Source: RYN-230 sp963718305 (lineage in GTDB: Bacteria; Actinomycetota; Actinomycetes; Streptosporangiales; Streptosporangiaceae). Taken from it: a DNA stretch of 64,000 nt. The notes under the pieces are model-generated. The model worked only from the letters and a program-made list of their open reading frames with translations, searched no databases and was not told the DNA's origin. Position numbers and translations under genes: made by a program. The stretch's first letter is position 1. Every line of letters begins with the position of its first letter. The DNA lies in assembly GCA_963718305.1 (NCBI GenBank), contig CAVQZG010000005.1, positions 310,001 to 374,000 of the forward strand, written 5' to 3'. Shown one piece after another: positions 15,430 to 23,608 of this stretch.

Positions 15430-16230
15430 TCAGTAGTGGATGGCGCCTGGCGCGCCGCCACCGGCGGCGATGGCGTCGCCGTTGATGGCCACGCTGCGGG
15501 GCGACGCCAGGAAGGCGACGACATCAGCAACCTCCGCAGCGGCGATGATGCGGCCGATGCTGATCCCCGCGGCCAGGCTCGCCTCCGCCTCGGCCTCGGT
15601 GCTGCCGCTGGCGGCGGCGTATCCGGCGATCATGGCCGGGGTGCGCTCGGTCGCGGTCAGGCCCGGGTGCACGACCGTGACGTTGATGCCTGCCGGACCC
15701 AGTTCGTCCGCCAGGGTCTTGGTCAGCGCGGCGACGGCGACGTTGCGGATCGAGCCCGACGGCGTGCCCACGCTGCGGGCGGCCAGGCCGCTGATGTTGA
15801 TGATCCGGCCCCACCCCTGGGCGATCATGTACGGGGCGGCGGCCCGGGCGCAGCGCAGGTAGCCGAGGACCTTGGCGTCAATCGCCGCGAGCAGGTCGGC
15901 GTCGATCAGATCAGCCAGTGCCCGGCGCGAACCTGGGGCAGCGGGCACGGCGGCGTTGTTGACCAGGATGTCCACGCCGCCCAGCTCGTCGGCGGTGCGG
16001 GCGATCGCAGCCCGTACCGCGGTGTCGTCGGTGGTGTCAGCGGGCAGCGTGAGGACCTGCCGTCCGTGGTCCGACGCCAGCTGCCTGGCCGCTGCCGCGA
16101 GCCGTTCCGGATCCCGGGCCAGCAGGGCGAGATCCGCCCCCTCACCCGCCAGCGCCGCGGCGATGGCGAACCCGATGCCGCGGCTGCCGCCCGTGACGAT
16201 GGCGCGTTTGCCGGCCAGTTGCAGATCCAT
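15430..16230 (-). CDS. SDR-fold protein with a non-canonical active site
   Basis: The protein has 266 residues. The nucleotide-binding motif TGGSRGIG (residues 13-20), the NNAA motif and the IINISG strand place it in the classical short-chain dehydrogenase/reductase superfamily. Where classical members have YxxxK, this one reads GSIRNVAVAALTK: the Tyr position is Gly and the Lys position is Asn. The rest of that helix and the PAGINVTVVHPGLTATER tract are conserved. It therefore may not use the standard Tyr-Lys proton relay, or it may bind the cofactor without catalysis. It lies downstream of the dioxygenase gene, from which a strong hairpin separates it. Confidence 0.86.
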   Translation of the reverse strand: MDLQLAGKRAIVTGGSRGIGFAIAAALAGEGADLALLARDPERLAAAARQLASDHGRQVLTLPADTTDDTAVRAAIARTADELGGVDILVNNAAVPAAPGSRRALADLIDADLLAAIDAKVLGYLRCARAAAPYMIAQGWGRIINISGLAARSVGTPSGSIRNVAVAALTKTLADELGPAGINVTVVHPGLTATERTPAMIAGYAAASGSTEAEAEASLAAGISIGRIIAAAEVADVVAFLASPRSVAINGDAIAAGGGAPGAIHY

Positions 16231-16266
16231 GCTGTTTCCGTTTCCGGCGCCGGCGGCGCCTGGATA

Positions 16267-16304
16267 CCGCTGGCTCCCGGCACGGCGGAGCCGGGAGCCA
16301 GCGG
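16267..16304 (-). terminator. strong hairpin between TauD-type dioxygenase and SDR genes
   Basis: CCGCTGGCTCCCGGC (16267-16281) and its exact inverse (16290-16304) form a 15-bp stem with an 8-base loop. It lies just after the dioxygenase stop (16331) and before the SDR start (16230). It would terminate or attenuate transcription between them. No U tract is visible, as is common in actinomycete terminators. Confidence 0.72.
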
Positions 16305-16330
16305 AGCCTCAGGGGCGGGGCCGGGCGGGT

Positions 16331-17212
16331 CTACAGGTCGGTGTACTGCGGTTCATCGGCGATAAGGATCCGCTCCAGCAGGCGGGGGAAGTCGCCGTAG
16401 TTGCGCACGGCGTAGTGCACGGCCGCCCGGTTGTCCCAGAACGCAACCGAGCCGGGCCGCCAGCTGAAGCGCACCTGGAACTCGGGCCTGCGGTACTGGT
16501 CGTGCGCGATGGACAGTAGTTCCCGGCTCTCGTCCCGGTCCAGCCCGACGATCCAGGGGTTCTGCGAGAAGTTCACCCAGAGGATCTTCCGGCCCGTCTC
16601 GCGATGGGTGCGCACGACCGGGTGGGCCACGATCGGGTAGTCGTGACCGGAGCTGAGCAGCGCCGCCCGGTAGTCATGGGTCACGTGCAGGCCTTCCAGG
16701 CGCTGCTTCGCGTCGTCCGGCAGCGCGTCGTAGGCCAGCCCGGCGTCGACCCAGATCGTGTCGCCGCCGACCTCCGGCAGCGTGACGGCGCGGAGCACCG
16801 CACCCCAGGTGGGGACGAGCCGCCAGCTCGTGTCGCTGTGGTAGGGGTCCCAGTTCTCGGCCTGGTGCCGTGCGGCGGCCTGATCCTGCGCGGATTTCTC
16901 GTGAGCCTTCGCGTCCACCGCAGAGATCTGGTGGATGGCCGGCGCCGTGCCGGCGTAGGACTTGCTGACACTCGGATGCGTGTACAGCGGGCCGAACTGC
17001 CGCGCGAACGCGCCGTGCTGGTCACGGTCCAGTTCCTGGTCGCGGAAGAACACGACCTTGTACTGGAGGATGGCGGCCTTGATCTGGTCCCGGGTGGCGT
17101 CGCCGAGCGGGTACCGGAGATCCACGCCCTCGATCTCGGCGCCGATCGTGGGCTGAAGCGGGCGGATCGCGAGGGCACCCTGCTGGAGGTCTGACTCGAT
17201 GACTGCGGACAT
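16331..17212 (-). CDS. TauD/TfdA-family Fe(II)/2-oxoglutarate dioxygenase
   Basis: The ATG at 17212 follows GAAGGA with 8 bases spacing and gives 293 residues, normal for the family. The iron-binding facial triad is visible as His125 and Asp127 in YHSDTSW, and His266 in AAVHYAVRNYG. A C-terminal Arg-rich tract (RLLERI) should hold the 2-oxoglutarate-binding Arg. The N-terminal part (PTIGAEIEGVDL, VVFFRDQEL, FARQFGPLYTHP) is typical of taurine and alkylsulfate dioxygenases, which release sulfite or sulfate from organosulfur compounds with succinate and CO2. Its neighbours (flavin monooxygenases, rhodanese protein, ABC importer) favour a sulfonate or sulfate-ester substrate. The exact substrate is not deducible. 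Confidence 0.9.
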   Translation of the reverse strand: MSAVIESDLQQGALAIRPLQPTIGAEIEGVDLRYPLGDATRDQIKAAILQYKVVFFRDQELDRDQHGAFARQFGPLYTHPSVSKSYAGTAPAIHQISAVDAKAHEKSAQDQAAARHQAENWDPYHSDTSWRLVPTWGAVLRAVTLPEVGGDTIWVDAGLAYDALPDDAKQRLEGLHVTHDYRAALLSSGHDYPIVAHPVVRTHRETGRKILWVNFSQNPWIVGLDRDESRELLSIAHDQYRRPEFQVRFSWRPGSVAFWDNRAAVHYAVRNYGDFPRLLERILIADEPQYTDL

Positions 17213-17283
17213 TCGCGGGTCCTTCCTGCGCGGCACCGGCGGAGGGTGCTGATAGAAGCCTATAAAAACGATCGACAAAATAT

Positions 17284-17311
17284 AGATTAGGTCCGCGAGG
17301 CCGGATGTCAA
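17284..17311 (-). promoter_or_regulatory. housekeeping-type promoter for the dioxygenase gene
   Basis: On the minus strand TTGACA (17306-17311) is followed after 16 bases by TAATCT (17284-17289). This is a near-consensus vegetative promoter about 70 bases upstream of the dioxygenase start, overlapping the stop of the upstream monooxygenase gene. The sequence from the -10 onward, TAATCTATATTTTGTCGAT, is nearly repeated in the promoter at 19112, which suggests a shared operator. Confidence 0.55.
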
Positions 17312-18309
17312 TGGGTCTGGGGTTTCCAGCCCAGCATGGGGGCGACCCGGGTGGCCAGCAGCTCCAGGGCGCTGATGGCCTCGCCGAGCGCGGGCGCGGC
17401 CGGGCTGAACTGGACGATGAGTTCGGTCGCCAGGGGCAGCACCCGGTCGGTGGCCAGCCGCTCCGCTACCTCGTCTGGGCTGCCGTAGGAGATGTGCATC
17501 CGCTCGAAGTACTCCTCAGCGCTCAGGCCCGCCGGAAACCGGCCGGCCTTGATCATCCGTTCGGCTGTTCGCAGGACGGGCGCCTCGATGGCCGACCTGG
17601 CCGCCCGCTTGCTGGCGGCCGGGTAAACGCCCCGGGAAAGCCCGATCCGGGCCTGGTCCGCCGGCCCAGGATGGGCGGCGAGGTAGGCCTCAGCCCACGG
17701 GGCCTGCACCTCGTCGGTCCGCCCCTCGCTGCCGAACGTGGCGCGGTTCAGCAGGAGCCGGGAGCCGGCCGTACCCACGTAGCGCGCGCCCTCCAGGCTG
17801 AACGCGGCCTGCCAGAGGCGCCCGCCCAGGCCGCCCGCCTCGGGCAGCAGCCGGAAGTCCGTGCCCCCGACCGGTTCGCCGGCGAACGCGGCGGCCAGCG
17901 TGGCCACGCCCGCTGAGTTGTCCTCGCGGCGGCGGGCCAGGTCCTTGCCGAACGCGGCAAACACGGCCGGGTCTGCGCCGCTGCCCACGCCGAGTTCCAC
18001 CCGGCCTCCGCTCAGGGCGTCCAGCACGGCCGCATCCTCAGCCACCCGGAGCGGGTCTTCCAGCGGGAGCGTCACCACGGCCGTGCCCAGGTGGATCCGC
18101 CGGGTCCGCGCGGCGACGGCGGCCAGGAAGGTGAACGGGGACGGGAGCCGTCCGGCGGACGCGTCGAAGTGGTGCTGGGCGACCCAGGCCGAGTCGAAGC
18201 CGAGTTCCTCGGCGGCGACGAAGAGCTCCACGTAGTCGCGGTAGAGCTGGTCCGGCGGTGCGGTCCCATGCAGGTGTGAGAGGAATCCGAGACGAAACCC
18301 CGCGGGCAC
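17308..18309 (-). CDS. LLM-class flavin-dependent oxidoreductase
   Basis: The GTG at 18309 follows AAAGGGGG and gives 333 residues. The bacterial luciferase-like TIM barrel is recognisable from LGFLSHLHG at the N-terminus, then LGFDSAWVAQHHFD, RIHLGTAVVTLPLEDPLRVAEDAAVLDALSGGRVELGVG and a C-terminal GSPDEVAERL. The AQHHF and ELGVGSG tracts are the usual FMN-site landmarks. Members are FMNH2-dependent monooxygenases or F420-dependent enzymes. In this sulfur-related locus an FMNH2-dependent desulfonation-type reaction is likely but not proven. No flavin reductase gene lies nearby. It follows the broken peroxiredoxin-like gene by 63 bases and probably shares its promoter. Confidence 0.87.
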   Translation of the reverse strand: MPAGFRLGFLSHLHGTAPPDQLYRDYVELFVAAEELGFDSAWVAQHHFDASAGRLPSPFTFLAAVAARTRRIHLGTAVVTLPLEDPLRVAEDAAVLDALSGGRVELGVGSGADPAVFAAFGKDLARRREDNSAGVATLAAAFAGEPVGGTDFRLLPEAGGLGGRLWQAAFSLEGARYVGTAGSRLLLNRATFGSEGRTDEVQAPWAEAYLAAHPGPADQARIGLSRGVYPAASKRAARSAIEAPVLRTAERMIKAGRFPAGLSAEEYFERMHISYGSPDEVAERLATDRVLPLATELIVQFSPAAPALGEAISALELLATRVAPMLGWKPQTH

Positions 18310-18372
18310 GAGGGCCCCCTTTCCGGCCGGGTGATGCCGCTGACCTGACGGGCCCAGGCTCCCGCCCGGCGG

Positions 18373-19054
18373 TCAGGCCGGTACGGCGACCAGCGGGCGC
18401 ACGGCCTCGATGACGGCTTCCGCCTCGGTCCGCACCAGCCAGTCGGGGTGAACGTCCGCGAACCGGACCACCCGGTCCTGGCCGATCACGACCATGGTGG
18501 GCATGGGCAGCTCCCACTGGCCGGTGCCCAGGACCTCGCCCAGGTCGCTGCCGTGGGCCCGCGCGTGGGCCTGGGACGCCGGGCTGGCGGTGAACGTAAT
18601 GCCGAGGCGGCGGGCCAGCCCGTTCCCGGTGTCGGACACCACGGGGAAGCCGAATCCGAACCGGTTCTTGATCGCGGCCAGCCGGTCGGGCACCTGCGGG
18701 CTGAGCGCGACCAGCGTTGCTCCCAGCTCGGTGAGCGCGGGGTAGAGCTCGGTCTGGTAGTAGCGCAGCGCGATGTTGCAGGCCGGGCAGCCCTCGTAGC
18801 GGAAGAACAGCAGGACCACCGGCCCGGCGGCCAGCAGCCGGTCCAGCTCGATGGTGCCCCCGTGGACTTCGGGCAGAGCGAACGGCTCGATGATGTCGCC
18901 GGCCTTTCACGAACGCGGCGCGGTCGGCGGTGTCCTCCAGGAGCTGCCGCTGGTCGATGTTGATCTGAAGGTCAGCGGGCGCCATCGTCTGCACCCGGTA
19001 AGAGTGCAGCTCGGCGAGCAGCTGGCATACGGATGGTGCGGGCCGGTCGGTCAC
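18373..19054 (-). pseudogene. peroxiredoxin-like (AhpC/TSA) gene broken by a +1 frameshift
   Basis: The first frame from ATG 19054 (MTDRPAPSVCQLLAELHSY) runs 50 residues to AAFVK. The homologous protein then continues in another frame as AGDIIEPFALPEVHGGTIEL and on to RYEGCPACNIALRYY and the stop at 18373. The change occurs at 18901-18905, where AAAGGCC has one G too many; without it the gene would read 226 residues without interruption. The redoxin fold is clear, with a peroxidatic-like CPAC motif and a late FADVHPDWLVR tract. Family members reduce peroxides with thiols. It probably led an operon with the monooxygenase gene at 17308. It may be a true pseudogene or a sequencing indel. Confidence 0.82.
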
Positions 19055-19111
19055 GGGGGACTCCTGCTCTGCGGTGCGGGGTCAGTTATCGATTTTTTCT
19101 ATCGAAAATAT

Positions 19112-19141
19112 AGACTATTGCCCGCGCGGCAATCCGGGCAA
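19112..19141 (-). promoter_or_regulatory. promoter with conserved AT-rich motif upstream of the peroxiredoxin-like gene
   Basis: On the minus strand TTGCCC (19136-19141) and TAGTCT (19112-19117) are spaced by 18 bases. The -10 region continues as TAGTCTATATTTT, matching the dioxygenase promoter in 12 of 13 positions. Immediately downstream lies an inverted repeat TCGAT-N7-ATCGA (19089-19105), a plausible operator. Half of it (ATCGATTTTTTCT) recurs with one mismatch at 20889-20901. Confidence 0.45.
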
Positions 19142-19230
19142 GGGCTGCGCCCGGCCGGGTCCGGCTGCGCCTGGCCGGGTCCGGCCGGTCCGGTCCGGCT
19201 CTCCGCGCTCGCCACCCAGCGCCCTGACGT

Positions 19231-20838
19231 TCACCCCAGCACCCTGAAGCCGTGGGTGCCGTCCCGGTCCAGCTGCCCCACGAGTCCGTACTCCCAGTCC
19301 AGGTAGGCCTGCATGGCGTCCGGGTCCACGCCGGTTCCCTCGTAGGGCCGCCGGTACACGTCGATGACCGGCGACAGCATCGCGGCCGGGCCGTGCTCCA
19401 GCGGCCGCCCCGATCGGGCCCACCCCGCGGTTCCGCCCGCCAGCACCACCACCTCGATCCCGGCGGGCACGTCGGCGGCGGCGAAGCGGGCCAGCATCCC
19501 GTCCGCGCTGGTCAAGATCAGCCGGGATGGACGGCCAAGGTGACCGGCCAGCCCGGGCTGGCCGAGGTCGGTCCGCAGGGCCCAGGCCGCACCGGGCACG
19601 TGCCCGGCCGCGAACAGCCGGCTCGAATCGACGTCGATAACCGCTGCCCCGCCGTCCCGCAGCCCGCTTTCCACCTGTGCCGGATCTTCCTCGGGCAGTT
19701 CCGGCGGGGGCGGCCACACGGCCGCCCAGGGCCCCGTCTCGACCGGGAGCCCGTCCGGGCCCGCCTCCAGTACCGCAACCTCCCAGCCCATCTGGGCCAG
19801 CCAGGACGCGGTCATCGCGGCCCGGCCGCCGCCATCGCCGGCCAGCACCACGAGGGCTCCCCGGACCGGGGCGTACCAGTCGGTCTCCTGCACCAGCTGC
19901 CCGCCGGGCGCAGGCCTGAACCCGGCCAGGTGGCCTGCGGCGTAGTCCTCGGGGGAGCGGACGTCGAACCGGTACACGGTGCGCGTCCCGCGGTCCAGCA
20001 GCGACGCCAGCGCGGCGGCGCCGATCCGGCCCACCCCAGCCTTACGGGCGACGGCCCAGCCCGCCGCCTCCGCGCGCCGGGCCATGGCCGGCAGCACCCC
20101 GGGGGCCCGGCGCTGCTGGCCGTGATCCAGGCCCAGCCCGGCCAGGCTCCAGCCGATGGTCCCGTTGCGCAGCGCCATCACCCGGTTCGGCAGCCCGGCG
20201 TTGATCAGTGACTGCGTCCCGATGATGCTCCGGGTGCGGCCGGCGCAGTTCACCACGACCAGGGTGGCCGGGTCCGGGGCGAGCGCACCGGCCCGCATGA
20301 CCAGCTCGGCGCCGGGGACGCTGGTCGCGGTCGGGATGCTCATCGTGTGGTACTCCTCGAACCGCCGGGCGTCCACGACGACCACGTCGGCGCCGCTGCG
20401 CAGCAGGGCCTGGAGTTCGCTGGCGGCCACGGCGGGGGTGCCTGCCGTGGCCGCGACCAGCTCCCCGAAGGCCTTGCTGGGGGCGTTGACGTCGCGGAAG
20501 AGCTCCCCGCCCCCGGCCACCCAGCCGGCCAGGCCGCCCTCCAGCAGTGACACGTCGCGGTACCCCAGGCTCTGGAGCCGGCCCGCCGCGGCTGCGGCGT
20601 CCTCGGCCCCGTCGCCGTAGACCACCAGCGGGACCGACCGCCGCGGCAGCCGGCTGAGCACCTCGGCTTCCAGGCGGCCGAGCGGGAACGACGCCGCGAA
20701 CAGCGGATGCCCCTCGGCGAAGGGCCCTTCCGGGCGCACGTCGAGCAGCCCGATCTCGGTCCGCTGGCGCAGCGCGCGGCGGACCGCCGTGCCCTCTGTC
20801 AGGTTCACGCCCGGCACCTCCGAAGGGGCTCTGACCAT
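19231..20838 (-). CDS. four-domain rhodanese-like protein with a single active-site Cys
   Basis: The protein has 535 residues and contains four rhodanese-like modules, at about residues 15-110, 135-235, 265-365 and 380-470. Each shows the strand-helix pattern with a VLDVR/VVDAR/RFDVR/VIDVD strand and a GG-GW element (for example LLEGGLAGW and VLAGGTAGW). Only the second module has a catalytic loop, CAGRTR with Cys198. The equivalent loops in the others read GDGAED, GDGGGR and SADGML. It is cytoplasmic. One active module with three inactive ones suggests a persulfide carrier or scaffold handling sulfur released by the neighbouring oxygenases. It is divergent from the ABC importer operon. Confidence 0.87.
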   Translation of the reverse strand: MVRAPSEVPGVNLTEGTAVRRALRQRTEIGLLDVRPEGPFAEGHPLFAASFPLGRLEAEVLSRLPRRSVPLVVYGDGAEDAAAAAGRLQSLGYRDVSLLEGGLAGWVAGGGELFRDVNAPSKAFGELVAATAGTPAVAASELQALLRSGADVVVVDARRFEEYHTMSIPTATSVPGAELVMRAGALAPDPATLVVVNCAGRTRSIIGTQSLINAGLPNRVMALRNGTIGWSLAGLGLDHGQQRRAPGVLPAMARRAEAAGWAVARKAGVGRIGAAALASLLDRGTRTVYRFDVRSPEDYAAGHLAGFRPAPGGQLVQETDWYAPVRGALVVLAGDGGGRAAMTASWLAQMGWEVAVLEAGPDGLPVETGPWAAVWPPPPELPEEDPAQVESGLRDGGAAVIDVDSSRLFAAGHVPGAAWALRTDLGQPGLAGHLGRPSRLILTSADGMLARFAAADVPAGIEVVVLAGGTAGWARSGRPLEHGPAAMLSPVIDVYRRPYEGTGVDPDAMQAYLDWEYGLVGQLDRDGTHGFRVLG

Positions 20839-20881
20839 GCGAAATGCCCTTGCCCGCCGGGCCTCCCGCCGAATTACCTAC

Positions 20882-20911
20882 TTGACCAATCGATTTTATC
20901 TGATTTACAGT
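20882..20911 (+). promoter_or_regulatory. promoter and operator candidate for the ABC importer operon
   Basis: TTGACC (20882-20887) and TACAGT (20906-20911) are spaced by 18 bases, about 70 bases upstream of the importer start. The spacer contains ATCGATTTTATCT (20889-20901), which matches the element at 19088-19100 in 12 of 13 positions. This gap is shared with the divergent rhodanese gene, so one regulator could control both directions. Confidence 0.45.
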
Positions 20912-20976
20912 GACGCCGCTGGATGCACCGGGCCACGAGGGCGTGGCTGGGCCCGTCACCCCGACAGGAGTACTCG

Positions 20977-22572
20977 ATGCGATTCCCCCGGCGCGTGGTT
21001 CGCCACGCCCCCCGGCCCGCGGCCCGCCGCGGTGCCATCGCGGGCGCTGCACTTCTCGCTCTCTCGCTGCTCGCGGCCGCCTGCGGCAGCACCACCAGTT
21101 CGTCCGTAGGCTCGGCCTCGTCCGCTTCCGCCGGGGCGAGCGGCACCCTGAACTGGGAGTGGGAGCTCCCCACCTCCTGGGACCCGGTGACCTCGAGCGC
21201 CGGGTGGGACGTGCACGCGCTCGGCCTCGTCTACGCGTCGATCACCACCCTGGACCCCTCCGGCACGGTCGGGCCCGGCCTCGCGACATCCTGGAAGTAC
21301 GCCGCCAACGGCAAGAGCGTGACGTTCACGCTGCGGCCAGGCCTCAAGTTCACCGACGGCACGCCGCTCAACGCCGCGGCGGTCAAGAAGAACATCGTGC
21401 GCGGCCAGAAGCAGTCCACCTCCAACATCGCCTCGGAGCTGGCGGTCATCTCCAAGGTCGTGGTGAACAGCCCGACGAGCTTCACCCTCGACCTGGCCGG
21501 AGTCGACTACCAGGTGCCGGACCTGCTGGCCGGCAAGGACGGGATGATGGTCAGCCCGGCCGCGTTCACCAAGAACGCGGGCAGCCTGGCCACCCACCCG
21601 GTCGGCGCCGGGCCGTTCAAGCTGACCAGCTACGTCCCGGACTCCCACGCGGACCTGGTGCGCAACCCCGGCTACTGGGACGCCAGCCAGGTCCACCTGG
21701 CCAACTTCACGGTGCAGTCCATCACCCAGCCGGAGCAGATCCTGGCCGCGCTGGAATCCGGCCAGGTCAACGTGGCCTACATCGCCGGAAACCAGGTGGC
21801 GTCGGCCAAGGCCGCCGGGTTCAAGATCGCCGTGATCCCCTCTGAGGTGGTCAACGAGCTCGACATCCAGACCACCACCGCGCCGTTCAACAAGCCGGAC
21901 GTGGTCAAGGCCATCAACTACGCGATCGACCGCCAGGCCATCCTCAAGGTGCAGGCCTCGGGCTACGGCGCCGTGTCCTACCAGCCGTTCCCCAAGGGCT
22001 TCGTCGGCTACAACCCGCAGCTGGCCAACCTGTACCCCTACAACCCGGCCAAGGCCAAGCAGCTGCTGGCCCAGGCCGGCTACCCGCACGGCCTGAAGAT
22101 CACGCTGAGCACCGTCAGCACCAGTGACTCGCTGGCCGAGCAGCTGCAGAGCCAGCTCAAGCAGGTGGGTATCTCGGTGACCATCAAGGACATCCCGGCC
22201 GCCACCGAGACCCAGTACCTCTACCTGGACAAGACGATCCCGCTGGCCATCGACGGCACCGCGGGCCGTAACTCCCCGGTGGAGATGCTGGACGTGCTCT
22301 ACAGCCAGCAGGGCCTGATGAACGTCAACGGCAAGAAGTCCACCACCTCGCCTACCGTGACCCAGGCGCTCAACCAGGCCCTCACGGTGCCGCTCGGCTC
22401 GGCCAAGTACCCGACCACCCTGCAGAAAGCGGTCAGCACCGCGGTACTGAACGACCCGATTCACATCTGGCTCTACACCAACCCGCGCATCCTCGCCTAC
22501 AGCCCCAAGGTCACCGGCATCCCCTACGACCTGGTCCAGCAGCGCTGGGAAGGCGTCCGGGTGGGGAGCTGA
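20977..22572 (+). CDS. ABC transporter substrate-binding lipoprotein, family 5 (Opp/Dpp/nickel type)
   Basis: The ATG at 20977 follows AGGAG with 7 bases spacing and gives 531 residues. A lipoprotein signal peptide ends in LLAAAC with Cys36. The body has the family 5 landmarks: LNWEWELPTSWDP, TFTLRPGLKFTDGTPL, an HPVGAGPFKLTSY tract, AINYAIDRQAIL and YPYNPAKAKQLLAQAGYP. It should capture a peptide-sized or small organic solute outside the membrane and deliver it to the permeases encoded next. The neighbouring oxygenases suggest an organosulfur ligand, but family 5 proteins bind many ligand types. It is the first gene of a six-gene + strand operon. Confidence 0.92.
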   Translation: MRFPRRVVRHAPRPAARRGAIAGAALLALSLLAAACGSTTSSSVGSASSASAGASGTLNWEWELPTSWDPVTSSAGWDVHALGLVYASITTLDPSGTVGPGLATSWKYAANGKSVTFTLRPGLKFTDGTPLNAAAVKKNIVRGQKQSTSNIASELAVISKVVVNSPTSFTLDLAGVDYQVPDLLAGKDGMMVSPAAFTKNAGSLATHPVGAGPFKLTSYVPDSHADLVRNPGYWDASQVHLANFTVQSITQPEQILAALESGQVNVAYIAGNQVASAKAAGFKIAVIPSEVVNELDIQTTTAPFNKPDVVKAINYAIDRQAILKVQASGYGAVSYQPFPKGFVGYNPQLANLYPYNPAKAKQLLAQAGYPHGLKITLSTVSTSDSLAEQLQSQLKQVGISVTIKDIPAATETQYLYLDKTIPLAIDGTAGRNSPVEMLDVLYSQQGLMNVNGKKSTTSPTVTQALNQALTVPLGSAKYPTTLQKAVSTAVLNDPIHIWLYTNPRILAYSPKVTGIPYDLVQQRWEGVRVGS

Positions 22573-22576
22573 CCCG

Positions 22577-23608
22577 ATGACCGTGACGAGCCTGCCCCGC
22601 GCCGCCGGGGCCGCCGCCGGGGCCCTCCGGCCCCGGCGGCGCCGGAGCCGGATAGTCCTGGCCCGGCTCGGCGGCGGCCTCGCGGTACTGGTGCCGATCG
22701 TGCTCATCAGCACGTTCATCAGTTACAGCCTCGGCGCGCTGTCCAACAGCGACCCGGCGGCCACGATCCTGGGCCAGGACGCGGCCACCCCGGCCGCCGT
22801 GGCCCGGCTGAACCGGACCCTGGGCCTGGATCACCCGCTGATCGTCCAGTACTGGAACTGGCTGAGCCAGGCGGTCCGCGGCAACCTCGGCCGGTCCTAC
22901 TTCAGCCAGATCCCGGTGGCCCAGAGCATCGGCCAGCGGCTCCCCGTCAACCTGTCCATCGCGGTGCTGGCCATCATCCTGGCCGTCATCATCGGCGGCG
23001 GCGCCGGGACCCTCGCGGCCGTCCGCCGCGGCGGCTGGTTCGACCGCGCAGTTACCGCGGCGTGCTCGGCGGCGTCTACCCTGCCGGCCTTCGTGGTCGG
23101 CATCATCCTGGTGGTCCTCTTCGCCGTCACGGCCCACCTGCTGCCGGCCAACGGTTACGTCGGGCCGAGCACCAGCGTCACGCAGTGGCTGGCGCACATC
23201 ATCCTGCCGGCCCTGGCGCTCAGCCTCGCGGTGTCCGCCGACGTCGCCCGGCAGCTGCGCACCTCCCTGGTCGAGGTGCTCGAGCAGAACTACATCGTCG
23301 GGGCCAGGGTCCGCGGCCTGCCGTACCGGCGCATCCTGGTCCGGCACGCGCTGCGCAACGCGGCCGGCCCGGCCCTCACCATCCTCGGCAACGATTTCCC
23401 GCTCATGCTGGCCGGGGCGGTGGCCGCCGAGGCGGTGTTCTCCCTGCCGGGCCTGGGGCAGCTGCTCCTGGAGAGCGCGCAGACGCGCGACATCCCGGTC
23501 GTCCAGGGCCTGCTGCTGGTGGTCAGCTCCTTCGTGATCGTGGTCAACCTGATCGTGAACCTCACGCTCAACTGGCTGTACCGCACGGACGACGGGATCG
23601 GCACATGA
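22577..23608 (+). CDS. ABC transporter permease, DppB/OppB type
   Basis: The protein has 343 residues with about six membrane helices. The ATG at 22577 follows GGGGAG, four bases after the previous stop. The DppB-type signature is present: LNRTLGLDHPLIVQYWNWLSQAVRGNLGRS in the periplasmic loop, and the cytoplasmic EAA loop VLEQNYIVGARVRGLPYRRILVRHALRNAAGP that contacts the ATPases. It ends in the ATGA overlap with the second permease. An N-terminal Arg/Pro-rich cytoplasmic extension of about 30 residues is unremarkable for actinomycetes. Confidence 0.92.
   Translation: MTVTSLPRAAGAAAGALRPRRRRSRIVLARLGGGLAVLVPIVLISTFISYSLGALSNSDPAATILGQDAATPAAVARLNRTLGLDHPLIVQYWNWLSQAVRGNLGRSYFSQIPVAQSIGQRLPVNLSIAVLAIILAVIIGGGAGTLAAVRRGGWFDRAVTAACSAASTLPAFVVGIILVVLFAVTAHLLPANGYVGPSTSVTQWLAHIILPALALSLAVSADVARQLRTSLVEVLEQNYIVGARVRGLPYRRILVRHALRNAAGPALTILGNDFPLMLAGAVAAEAVFSLPGLGQLLLESAQTRDIPVVQGLLLVVSSFVIVVNLIVNLTLNWLYRTDDGIGT

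Noticed and set aside
18038..19054. 338-codon frame starting MTDRPAPSVCQ as an intact gene
   Set aside because: Only its first 50 residues are conserved; beyond 18905 it becomes Arg/Gly-rich shadow sequence, while the true protein continues in another frame.
20956..22719. 587-codon open frame opposite the substrate-binding protein gene
   Set aside because: Shadow of a conserved lipoprotein gene, with Gly/Arg/Val-rich sequence and no motif.
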